64,000 nt of DNA from contig NC_087379.1 in assembly GCF_963675165.1 (NCBI RefSeq), forward strand, positions 7,656,339 through 7,720,338, in the 5' to 3' direction. This document shows, piece after piece, positions 11,701-21,021 of this stretch. A program made the position numbers and the translations under genes. Source of the DNA: Halichondria panicea (Eukaryota > Porifera > Demospongiae > Suberitida > Halichondriidae). Within the stretch, counting starts at the first letter, position 1. Each line of letters begins with the position of its first letter. The notes under the pieces are model-generated. The model did no database searches and was not told the DNA's origin. It saw only the letters and a list, made by a program, of their open reading frames with translations.

Positions 11701-13873
11701 TTATTTGCATGGTGAAGTTCTACATACGATGAAAGTTCTACATACAAATGAGAAGTTCTACATACAAATAACCCTGCATGGCAAATGATAAGCTTTGTTA
11801 GTTTTACAATGACACTCTCATATATATTTGCATTGACTTGAAACCACTCCCTTTTTCATATATAAGGAAGGGCTCGGATGAAAAAGGGAAGGTTGGAATA
11901 CAATTAGAACAAACCACTATAACTACATAATGTGTGGGTGTTTATTCAGATTTGATTCCAGCAGAAATAGTACAATTCATGCGTGAGTGGTAGCACGCAA
12001 GTTGTTAGGACGTTAACATTGTGCACGTGGGAGCGTGACATTCTTCACGCATGCCCCTATATAAGACAACTGTAAATTTATAGTGGCATATTGAAGGAGG
12101 ACACAATTAGTATAGCGGACATTTTAATTAACATATCAACTACGTGTTGGACACTCCCGCTCATGTGGCAATCCTTTTTGGTCACATAAGTGGGCGTGTC
12201 CAATAACGGAGTTAAAAAAGATTACTCTCTCCCCTGAGCCTTTTCTTAGGTGAAAGGGGAGTAGTTTCTAGTTTAGCAAATTAACTATGCAAATGCGAGA
12301 GTATCATTTGTATGTAGAGCTTCACCATGCAAATGAGAGTATCATTTGTATGTAGAACTTCCCCATGCAAATGAGAGTATCATTTGTATGTAGAACTTCA
12401 CCATGCAGATGAGAGTATCATTTGTATGTAGAGCTTCCCCATGCAAATGAGAGTATCATTTGTATGTAGAACTTCACCATGCAAATTAGAGAGAGCGCAT
12501 CATTTGTATGTAGAACTTCACTATGCAAATGATTTTAGTGCTAAATAAAAAGAGCTGGAGGTTTTGGCACTGATCACCCCCCATAAAAAGTTAGCATTTT
12601 TCATGTAGAAGTCCCAGGCATACTTGTCCACCACATAAAGCATAAATGAAGCCATAATTGACCACATAACTTCCGGGGTCGAACTCAGTAAAATATACTT
12701 TAGTATCCTAACCGGTCAGGCCATGATTAATTGTGTCTTTATGTAGAGGACTGGACCTAGTGCAGAGGCTCTGCTCTACGGCTACTGGCCATGCTCTCAT
12801 AGAGAGTGCTAGGATGGCACTACACAAACTGCTCTCCTCCAATCTCCCAGCCAAGTACTGGATATCTGGTAGACTGGACCACACCGATATCATCAGGGAC
12901 ACAGAGTTCTTTGACCCTGGACCTGTGAGTGTAACTGTAGCTATGTATACATTGTCCCCCGCCAGTGTAATAGACACATAGCTGAATTATGTACAGGGTA
13001 ATTTTTGCTGGTACAAATTTTCATATATATAACCAACCACCAAGTGTTCATTTTCTAAATAATTTGTACAGCTCAGAATGGTGACGTAGAAACAATTGCA
13101 CGTTAATAATTTCGCAGTTTTAATTTTCCGATTTAATGCTCTAATCTGAAATTACTAAAAATTAATATCCCGCTATACGGTATGTGTTTCCTCAGGCTCT
13201 GTCTGGCAGTACTCCGTACACTTCCCTCTCTGACCTCCTGAGTCAGTCAGTGACATGTCATCAGCCAGTGCTGACTGTTAGTCTACTGGCCAAACTACCC
13301 CCTCCACCAGAGGAGGGCTCTGTCAATTTGGAGGCCTCTCAGTCAGTTGGTATAAACCGCACCAAATCAAGACAACAGGGATCCAAAAAGTAATAATTAA
13401 TATGAATATTACCGTAGTTGATGTAATTACAGCGCCACTCTAATTAAACGAAATTCGAAGTTTTCGGCCATAATTACAATTGTTTTATACATGCACATAA
13501 TTATAGTCTCGCAAAAATAAAAATTTTTTTCTGGCGCTGTAATTACATCAATTTACGGTACTGTGCATTTCAGCTGCTACGTATAACAATTAATTGAATA
13601 ATTGTACTCTATTATTATAGGAAAGGCAAGATGGAACGTGGTGACTCTCGGATCTCTGAGATATCTGATGACCCCTCCACAGTTAGTGAGAAGTTGCCTG
13701 GTCTATTAGGCCTGGACACTGGGCTGTGGGCACACATTGCATACACTCGGGAGAACCTTGCAGGCCTGGGAAGCGTCGAGGATCAGGCCACAGAGCTGGC
13801 AAAGTGAGTACTACACTTGGCATGTAGTGTACACACACACACACACACACACACGCGCGCACGCACACGCACG

Positions 13874-13939
<66 letters not shown>

Positions 13940-14564
13940 CACACACACCACACTCAAGGTACGTGGCTGATAGTTTTGGAGGAGCATTGGAACGCAGTGG
14001 ACCGTTTGGTTTTGAGCTCCCTGAAGGCCAACTCATGAGAGAGCAACAGTCAATAGCTGTACCTCTGGGGGAGGTGAAAGCAGGCGGCTTCCAACACAGA
14101 GCTCTTCTATACAAGGTCAGTCATCCCATACACACACTCTAATTATTGTCCATATAAAATAATGTACAACGTACTCTTTTCACCTCACCTGAAATGCAAA
14201 CCTTAAAACATAAACAAGTCAACCACTACCTACAGTGTACACTGTGGGACCACACTATAGGCTCTGTAGCATTTCTCTACAATTATTTCAAGTGAGGTGA
14301 AAGGATAAAAACCAATTGATAACTTAGTACGGTAACTATCTAATAATTATTGTTTTTTTGTGTGTGCAGGTTTTATGTGATCAGTTGGGTGTTCCCTGCT
14401 CACTGGTGCGTGGAGAGTATGGTCGTCATTGGAACGAGGTGTTAGTGAGGGGGCAGTGTGATGAGAGTGAGAGTGTGAGAGTGTGTGTAGTGGACCTGGT
14501 GTTCTCACCCGGAGCTCTCATGGAACACACCTCTCCCTTAGCTGCTCAATACCTGACTATCTAA
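7655..14564 (+). CDS. ARMC3: Armadillo repeat-containing protein 3 (ARMC3)
   Basis: Eighteen phase-consistent exons: 7655-7714, 7772-7892, 7946-8071, 8140-8211, 8271-8321, 8478-8566, 8736-8898, 8968-9188, 9239-9269, 9331-9398, 9457-9650, 9812-9921, 10628-10904, 12747-12924, 13196-13389, 13621-13803, 13959-14115 and 14370-14564. They give about 829 residues (human 872). A lysine-rich start ([11 protein letters not shown]) is followed by some eleven armadillo repeats (e.g. [22 protein letters not shown]), then a low-complexity linker and a C-terminal EDR1-type domain ([23 protein letters not shown]). In animals ARMC3 is enriched in ciliated cells and sperm flagella, which fits the X-box upstream. 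Intron 13 is inflated to 1.84 kb by a nested element, and introns 6 and 16 are (CA)n-rich up to the acceptor. Exon borders in the linker are less certain. Confidence 0.9.
8612..8735 (+). repeat. (CA)n microsatellite abutting a 3' splice site
   Basis: CA tract with cg interruptions in ARMC3 intron 6. It runs directly into the acceptor: the last repeat unit is the CAG preceding the exon at 8736. No pyrimidine tract is left between the repeat and the AG. Confidence 0.9.
9985..10590. repeat. Dispersed repeat in ARMC3 intron 12
   Basis: This intron carries internally repeated blocks, such as gatttтctgaaagc-like words around 10255 and 10563 and tttgatgataccattgaaaag near 10068 and 10411. The same blocks recur in two introns of the TTLL10-like gene (about 42250-43075 and 45310-45760). 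It is non-coding in all frames, so it looks like an old multi-copy element with ill-defined ends. Confidence 0.6.
11027..12593. mobile_element. Inverted-repeat element with octamer (ATTTGCAT) arrays, inserted into an older repeat
   Basis: The element proper is 11036-12583. Its ends are long inverted repeats (tggggggtgatcagtgccaa at the left, its complement at the right) flanked by taaaagtta (11027-11035) and taaaaagtta (12584-12593), a 9-10 bp target duplication as in MULE-type transposons. Inside the left end are about 17 tandem 38-bp units containing ATTTGCAT; seven units lie inverted at the right end. The middle (about 11770-12290) is unique and has no open frame. The host repeat is present uninterrupted in the M6PR intron at about 18740-18965, which reveals the pre-insertion sequence. 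Confidence 0.85.
11080..11770 (+). repeat. 38-bp tandem array, octamer-containing
   Basis: About 17 units of roughly 38 bp. Each starts atttgcatggtga and then has either ttttctacatac or agttctacatac before aaatgatactctt. Units alternate in a higher-order pattern, so multi-unit blocks were amplified. A shorter inverted array of seven units occupies 12285-12535. Confidence 0.85.
13828..13950 (+). repeat. (CA)n microsatellite in ARMC3 intron 16
   Basis: CA/CG tract filling most of the 155-bp intron and ending a few bases before the acceptor at 13958. CA is on the sense strand. Confidence 0.9.
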
Positions 14565-14782
14565 GCACTCACTACATTATCATACCTAACTTGTTAATAT
14601 TTTGCGTATAATTATTGCAATTATTAAATAATGATCGTAATAATTAAAGCAGCTATACCTATATGGAAGCTTGAACAGCTTGAATATGTCGTTGAATAAT
14701 AATTAATTTTATTAGCAAACGATGAATTGGAACATGATCATAATACTAATTCTCTATAATTTTTGTAACTATAGAAAACAGT

Positions 14783-15588
14783 TCAGCTATTAATGTAGCC
14801 AATGGCAGAGTTAGAGTGGATGGTTCTATCAATGGCTGCAATGTCTCTGGATCGTTCATCCAGCTGCTCAGTGGGGGTCCAGGATTGGTCGTGCTCCAGA
14901 CGATAAGAGCCGAGGAACGTGTGAGGGGGGGAGCCACCCCAGTCCGAGGGGGCGAGCATACTGAAGTAGGCCGAGCCATCTCCCCTCTCGTACAAGTGGT
15001 AGGTCTTGCCAGGGATCTTGCTGAAGTTACATGCAGCATGGTGAAGTTGGTTGTCTTTCTTGGAGGTTTCCAGGATCCGCCGAGCCTGTGTGTGTGAGGT
15101 GTGTGTGTGTGCGCGTGTGTGTGGGGGGGAGGGGGTGAATACAGAAATGTATTAATTAAGATATTTTAGCACTCCCAGTGTGGAAGTGCACCAGTAACTG
15201 CTCTCACCTGGTCTTGCAGAGATCGTATGGTGTCCACGATGACCTGTAGTTTGCCTGAGGTGGTGGCATACACAAACTTGTCAGCATTCTGTACTGCCCT
15301 GGCCAGCTCCACGAGGTCCATCGGGTCGTTATGGCGACGAACCGCTCGAGGATCCACCATTTGACCAGTTAGACTATGGTTGGATGGAACAGTCTTCACT
15401 CCTCCAGCTACAGAATGAACAAACTTTGATATAATTATTTTTAATCTATTTATCTAGGTGTTAGGAATTCTCTCACCAGCACCAGTGAGGAGTTGATCAG
15501 TTTTCTCAATGAGGAGCAGTTTATCAGCTTCTTGTCCATGGCTGCTAGCGCTGGATGGTGGGGCAATCTTTGCTTCAGAGTCTGCCAT
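14783..15588 (-). CDS. C1orf50 homologue (DUF2452 protein)
   Basis: Three minus-strand exons: 15477-15588, 15208-15407 and 14783-15085, about 204 residues (human C1orf50 about 199). The DUF2452 family is widely conserved but has no established biochemical role. Diagnostic blocks are NDPMDLVELARAVQNADKFV, a helical region around LQVIVDTIRSLQDQ, the HHAACNFSKIPGKTYHLYER motif, and SMLAPSDWG followed by FLGSYRLEHDQSWTP. No signal peptide or membrane segment is visible, so it is probably a soluble intracellular protein. It converges on ARMC3 (218 bp between stops), and the intron before exon 3 ends in sense (CA)n. Confidence 0.9.
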
Positions 15589-15790
15589 TGCTGATTGTAT
15601 CAGAGTGCCGTTGCAAACTGTTATGAGCTAGTCTACTGCTGGAGCGTGCAGGCAGCCACACCCACAAAGTTGACAGTGCAAAAAACATAAAAACATGATG
15701 TAAAAGCGGCAAGACATGATAATTATGGACACACACACAAATGCATATAATTATATAAATCAGGTTGAATAGTTGAGCATGTATTCTCTG

Positions 15791-17155
15791 TTAGTTCTCA
15801 TGTTGGGGTGAGTCTGGGATACGATTGTACCCCCCTCTCTCTTGACCACCTGCAATCGTGGGGGGGGGGACAATCAGTTACTGGTGGCCATAATGGAGAC
15901 TAAAGCATTACCTCCCAGTCTTCCCGGCAATGTGCCTCCAGCTCGCACGTACACAGACACAGACACCAACACCACAGTAATGGGCTGTAGGCATAGTGTA
16001 TAAAGCAATAGTAATAAGATACTGAGGCTTACTTTAAATAACAGGTTAAAGACGGTCATTCTGTGAGGAAAAAAATGATTAATTAAATATATACAATGAA
16101 TATACAGTGGAACCTCTGTTAACAACCACCTCCGAATAAAGGCCAGCTGCTATATAACGGCCAGGCACCCAGGTCCCAAATGAACAGTTTGTGTACAAAA
16201 CAACCTCTCAATAAAGGCCACCTCTGTATAAAGGCCAAAATGTTGTTCCCCAAAGGTGTTCGTTATAGAGGGGTTCCACTGTACTTATGACCACTCACGC
16301 TGCAGCTATCTGCCAAGTATGATCCTCTTCAGCTGCAAATAATTATAATATCAATAGAGCGACTAGCGCAGTGAAGTGGTTGACTCACTCTGCCCCTTGC
16401 CATGTTGAGCTTGGTACGCTGGGAAGTAGAGGCCTAGCTGTACAATATCCAGCACTGCTGCCACCAACACAACCACAATCACCTGTTACATGGATAATAC
16501 ACTAGCTGTTATTGAATACACTGTATAGCGGGTATACTTTGAGGGTATACAGGGCTGCATCCAGGATTTTGGATCGGGGGGGGGGGGGGGGCGAATTGGG
16601 CAAATTAAAAATGTAGGAGGGGCGAAGTCATCAGAATTTTAGTAGTACAAATGAGTCTGCCAGATCCTAGGGGGGGATTACCCCCCTCAATACAGCCCTG
16701 GTATAAATGTTTGTGGTTTTCGCTGATCAAGCATGTACCGCGAACGTTTATAATTTAAATCCGCGAAAACCTTTCTAATGATCATTCTGCCAAAGTTTAT
16801 ACCCTCGACATACTCACTGAGACAGCTGCTAGGACAGAGGACTTATCATGACAGGCCCATAGTCCCACTAATATCAGGATCAGGTGAACGTACAAGTAGG
16901 CTGGGAGGAAGTTAGACAAGAGTACACTGCAACAGAGGGGATGAGGTATAGATAGCTATGTAGATACAGTCCAACTCACAGGGACACGAGAATGAAGTGG
17001 ACTCCAATGGGTATCTGCATATTCATACATTGAACATCTGGTAAAATGTCAACAGTGTAGATCTAGCATATGCTGTATACAACTGACACACAGCTCACCA
17101 ATATTGGCATTACTGGAAGGCTGGAGTTGACCACTTGTCTTGCCTTGTTGGACAT
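15791..17155 (-). CDS. AGTRAP-like membrane protein, copy A
   Basis: Eight minus-strand exons: 17099-17155, 16980-17014, 16818-16926, 16389-16482, 16299-16332, 16033-16060, 15912-15984 and 15791-15849, about 162 residues. AGTRAP (human 159 residues) is a small multi-spanning protein of Golgi and endosomal vesicles that binds the angiotensin II type-1 receptor tail. In a non-vertebrate the receptor link is unlikely and the ancestral role is unknown. The match covers the hydrophobic core (LVGLWACHDKSSVLAAVS, then AVLDIVQLGLYFP, compare GVWAVAQRDS and FLDIVHISIFYP in human), a TWQI/NLLFKP block, and a short tail with GGYNRIPDS. Exon sizes match copy B almost exactly, showing tandem duplication. 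Confidence 0.85.
16105..16281. mobile_element. Tc1/mariner-type MITE (cagtggaacc ends)
   Basis: Starts cagtggaacctct and ends agaggggttccactg, flanked by TA on both sides (16103-16104 and 16282-16283). It lies in intron 5 of AGTRAP-like copy A. Interior repeats (ataaaggccac) suggest internal duplication. A possible relative starts near 46257. Confidence 0.8.
16553..16705. mobile_element. Small inverted-repeat element (cagggctg ends) with poly-G core
   Basis: The left end tacagggctgcatcc is mirrored by the right end tacagccctgg. Just inside are a run of 15 or so G and a matching ccccc tract. It lies in intron 4 of AGTRAP-like copy A. The 150-bp length and the lack of coding sequence suggest a MITE or fold-back sequence. 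Confidence 0.55.
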
Positions 17156-17401
17156 GATGGCTGAATCCTCTGGCTGAATCAGCTAGCCCTAGCCGGCCCT
17201 ATAGCTAGCTAGCTAGTTAGTCTAGTGTGGGTGTGGTAAGGGGTGTGCAGATTTGCACAAACTTCACCAGTATAGTACAGTTCACATGATAATGTCAATT
17301 CTGTTTTGATAGCAAAGTGAATGCTAAACACTTAACATCAGTTTACAAATGGCATAAATCAAAAACATATTATCTGAATCTAAGCAGCTATTGTCTTTCG
17401 T

Positions 17402-18339
17402 TTACTCATTAGTCTCATCAGATCCATGTATGGTGTTGTATGAATCTCCACCAGCTCCCCCTGTGTGTGTGTGTGTGGAGTGTGTGTGGTGTGGGTGTGT
17501 GTGTGTGTGTGGAGTGTGTGTGTGTGTGAGATGTGGAGTGTGTGTGTGTGTGTGTGTGTGGAGTCACCTCCTCCTAGTACTCCAGGAAGGCGTCCTCCAC
17601 TCCTGAAGTACACGCCCACACACACCAGTGCAGCAGACACAGGCTACACAAGTCAAACACATGACTACACCAGGTCATGGAACAAAGGCACTCACCTTAA
17701 ACAGGAGATTAAAAATGCACATCCTATCAATGGAATAAGTTCATAATAGCTTTATATTAACATACTGAGAACTTACGCTGCAGAAAACTGCCATGTACGT
17801 GCACCCTGACCTATAAAATATGTACATGGGTTTGAAAGAAATATCACTCTGAATAAACTCACTCCCTCCATTGCCATTGGCCTCCTCGAAGGAAGGGAAA
17901 TACAGCCCCAACTGAATAATATCGGTGAGTCCACTGAATACGATCACCACCACCAGCTATGAGCAGTGAGAGTTCATTAACTACCCGGCAGTGACATTCC
18001 CAGGCTTACCGCAATGGCTGCAATGACAGAGGTCTTATCTTGACAGGCCCACAAACCCACCAGGAAGAGAATGAGGTGAACAAAACTGTACGCTGGCAGC
18101 CAGACAGTACCTCCAACATACAGGAACACACTGTGAAAATAAAATGAACTGATGTACTTTCCAGTTAATTTGGAATCAAACTTACAATGAAACAAGCACA
18201 AAGTGCACCCCCAGTGGTATCTGTAGGGAGTCAGAAATGTATGCATTGCAAGCTCTTCAATGGCTAGCTGTAGATATCTCACCAGGATTGGCAGCACGGG
18301 AAGAGCAGCAGCCAGGATAGCTTCCTTTCTTGAGGACAT
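17402..18339 (-). CDS. AGTRAP-like membrane protein, copy B
   Basis: Eight minus-strand exons: 18283-18339, 18186-18220, 18010-18130, 17863-17956, 17777-17810, 17696-17723, 17568-17643 and 17402-17460, about 167 residues. The exon lengths 57, 35, 121, 94, 34, 28, 76 and 59 nt compare with 57, 35, 109, 94, 34, 28, 73 and 59 in copy A. The core is LVGLWACQDKTSVIAAIA, then GLTDIIQLGLYFPSF. Spliced, the tail reads GDSYNTIHGSD, resembling the human AYQTIDSAE tail. If the last intron, a (CA)n tract, is retained, the frame stays open through a His/Thr repeat to a different C-terminus with stop at 17380. The start is MSSRKEAIL at 18339. Confidence 0.85.
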
Positions 18340-18566
18340 CTTCACTCTTGAATATGGCTCTGTCTATATAAGTACACAATTAATTCAAGAGAGGTAGCTA
18401 GACAGTTACAAGCTGGTGGCCGGTGGAGACTGCACATGATCTTGGAACTCCCAGCCCCACCCATAAAATACGACCCGTGATGCCAGCCCCACCCACAAAA
18501 TATGACAATGTGAAAAACTTTATGCACACAACAATATTAGAGACATGGTCTATGTAGCTATGGTGT

Positions 18567-20274
18567 TCACATGGGCAGGAGGTTGTCATCTTTCTCATCC
18601 TCATCATCTGTGTCAGCTCCAAATGTTGGCTCCCTCTGTAGTGGTGTGTGTGTGTGGGGTGTGTGGGGTGAGGATCGTAGTAATAGCTGTTGCAACATTG
18701 AGGGAAGTGTGTAGAGGAAGCTAAAGTCCATTTGTGTTGAGTTTGACCTTCATAAAGTTGTCATACTTTATTGAAATTCAAAGTTTTATATACCATTGGA
18801 TTCCTTGTTAAAAAGCGCTTCTATCTATATGCTGTAGAGCTGGTAAGCTTCAACCAGCTAAAAGTTAGCATTTTCCATGTAGAAGTCCCAGGCATACTTG
18901 TCCACCACATAAAGCATAAAAATGAAGCCATAATTGACCACATAACTTCCGGGGTCGAACTCAACGCAAATAGACTTTACTTACGTATTCTGGCACTAAT
19001 CTCTTTCTTGATCTGCATACTAGATCACAGCCATCCTACAACACAAGTAACAGTCATGTAACTCAATCTCCATAATCATGAGAACTCACCGCCTCTAGAT
19101 TTCCAAACTCTCGATACCACTCAAGGAGAGGTATTTGCTCTAGTCCCTTTGCCCCCTGAATGAACCTCTTGAACAGACAACCTCCCAGCATGGCAGCAGC
19201 CCACAACAGTGCAAGACAAGCAAATCTGTTGAGAGGGAGGGGATTATGAAAACGTACTTTTTGTTTTGACTAATGTGTGTATATAGTGAGAGATAAGACA
19301 CAATATAAACATTGAAAGCATACACAACACAGCAGGGTTGGCTCACAAGATGAGGATGATGTCACCTGCTGAGAGGAGGGAACCACACACAGCCTTGGCC
19401 GCAAGACTGAAGGTGTAGAAACACACATTCTCATCTCTGTTCTCCTCTAAGAAGTCAAACTTTCCCTGTAACATCATAGACACCAATGCATGAACATTAC
19501 CTCGCTACCTGAGTAGCTAGCACACACTACGATCTCACCATTCCGTTGATGAGGGGGTCGCAGAGGAAGATAAGACGTGCTGATCGTGCGGCCCCATTAC
19601 AGTGAGTGTGGTAGGGGTCACCACCTGAATAAGTGAGCTCTATCCAGACACCATCAGCAGCTAGAGGTGCGTGATGTGTGAAATAGCTTTAATATTAACA
19701 GCAACGATATAATACTTACTTCTGGAGACTTGTGCAGTGCTTACTTTCCCCACACAGTGTCTATTACTTGGGTTGGTAGTATTGTATTGGACTATTCCAC
19801 ACTCAGAGTCTGAGTTTACAGGATCAGGATTTACACACACACCCACAAGGTAGGTGTAGTGTTCGTCATTGTCATGAGTGGCCTCTATAGTGAATCTGCA
19901 GAGGGGAGACAGTGCTGGAAGTAGCACAGAACAGAGGAGGTATGACACAAGTACCTCGATTAGGTTTGGTCACGTGCAAAATTCAACAATAAAGTCATTG
20001 TTGCATGTGACTAATTATTAAGTGAATTTTAGCCAAATCGAGGTACTCGTGTCGGACCTCCTCTGAGTACAGAGCTTAGTATGTGAGCATAGATACAATA
20101 AATTACTATAGTATCTATGAGGGAGGCTCGGCCTTACACTTGACCCATGTAGGCTGAGAGATGTGGGTCTAGTTTGGTGAGCTTGGTTCTACAATTCTCG
20201 TCTACATCAGCCGCAGAGCAGATAAGAAACAGCACACAGAGGACTGACACACATAGAGACACTCGGACTGTCAT
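18567..20274 (-). CDS. M6PR: Cation-dependent mannose-6-phosphate receptor
   Basis: Seven minus-strand exons: 20138-20274, 19720-19895, 19539-19660, 19347-19465, 19090-19225, 18985-19035 and 18567-18635, about 269 residues (human 277). This type I receptor binds mannose-6-phosphate on lysosomal hydrolases in the Golgi and delivers them to endosomes. A signal peptide (VSLCVSVLCVLFLICSAA) precedes a cysteine-rich P-type lectin domain containing YSGGDPYHTHC. The membrane helix is in exon 5. The tail matches the human one: GCLFKRFIQGAKGLEQIP, a GNLEADGCDLVC segment and the acidic-dileucine end DDNLLPM (human DDHLLPM), the GGA-type sorting signal. Intron 6 contains the uninterrupted copy of the repeat that is split in ARMC3. 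The IS3EU-like element begins 195 bp upstream of the ATG. Confidence 0.93.
18735..18970. repeat. Dispersed repeat (uninterrupted copy; partner of the split copy in ARMC3)
   Basis: From about gtttgaccttcataaagttg to ggggtcgaactcaacg. The same sequence occurs at 10921-11035 plus 12584-12690, where a 1.55-kb element divides it. This copy therefore shows the empty insertion site. Confidence 0.8.
19932..20065. mobile_element. MITE with cagaggaggt termini (copy 1)
   Basis: 134 bp with inverted ends cagaggaggt...acctcctctg. Subterminal sequence gagtacctcgattag is repeated inverted. It sits in M6PR intron 1. Copies of the same family lie at 61524-61657 and, partial, near 63045-63155, both in COPB2 introns. 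Confidence 0.8.
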
Positions 20275-20508
20275 GTTAGAAACTAAATAGATGAAATAGA
20301 AGGTAAAAATAGCCAAACTTGCTGCACAACAGAGAAACACTTGAGGATTGGAAAAATTCTAAATAGTACACAGTAGTCACATGACTTCTATTCTGTAAAG
20401 GTCAAAGGTTATAAATTATAATTATTCGCAACCTTCCTCGAGAACATACCGCACATTGCAAGCGGACTTATGGCAAGCGGTTTGTAACATAAGTATTATT
20501 ATGACGTT

Positions 20509-20570
20509 GACGTGCTTTACAGCATGACGTGAGGGCCTTACGGCCCTCACGTCATGCTGTAAAGCACGTC
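20509..20570. repeat. Perfect 29-bp hairpin at the left end of the transposon
   Basis: Bases 20509-20537 are the exact reverse complement of 20542-20570, with the 4-nt loop ttac. Each arm contains two acgtc/gacgt words. It is 40 bp inside the left terminal repeat. Related but degenerate words occur at the right end (30339-30445). Confidence 0.9.
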
Positions 20571-20817
20571 ACGTAATGTAGGATGTGCAAGGAACCGCGC
20601 ATGCGCAAAGTGGAAAAGGTATGTGGACCTCCTTGGAGCACGAGTGCTACTGCAGTTATACATGGTGGCTGGATGTCCCTCTATATCAGAGACTGTTAAC
20701 TCTCTTTCCTGATGTCATGGTGTTGTGATGATGCAAAAGGTGTAAGCGGCTCAACTTTAAATCATAACCGTTGATGTACAAACAGACAGTGGAAGCCTTA
20801 CTCTCAACTCTTCACAA

Positions 20818-21021
20818 GTGCAGTGCAGTTTATTTTTCCCCTCAATCATCACAACACTGATGTATATACTAGCATTGGTGAATGTGCTATTTGGCTGGTT
20901 ATTAATCTCCTTGTGGAGGAAATGCAAGTGCCCTGTGAAGAAACCTTTTACAGTAGCTTTCTCAACTGAAGGCAGAGCCTCTAAAATCGGCTCCCTCTCT
21001 GACTACACAAGACTGTGGTGA
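20818..21021 (+). CDS. Short hydrophobic open frame inside the transposon (unidentified)
   Basis: 67 residues with one clear membrane helix (MYILALVNVLFGWLLISLW), followed by a basic stretch and a soluble tail. A possible acceptor (cacaagtgcag) lies just before it, so it might be the last exon of a longer gene carried by the element. I recognise no family and cannot find upstream exons. Treat as speculative. Confidence 0.2.
   Translation: MQCSLFFPSIITTLMYILALVNVLFGWLLISLWRKCKCPVKKPFTVAFSTEGRASKIGSLSDYTRLW

Noticed and set aside
11080-11770. Regularly spaced repeats suggesting a CRISPR array
   Set aside because: Units are contiguous tandem repeats without unique spacers, the genome is eukaryotic, and the array is part of an inverted-repeat element.
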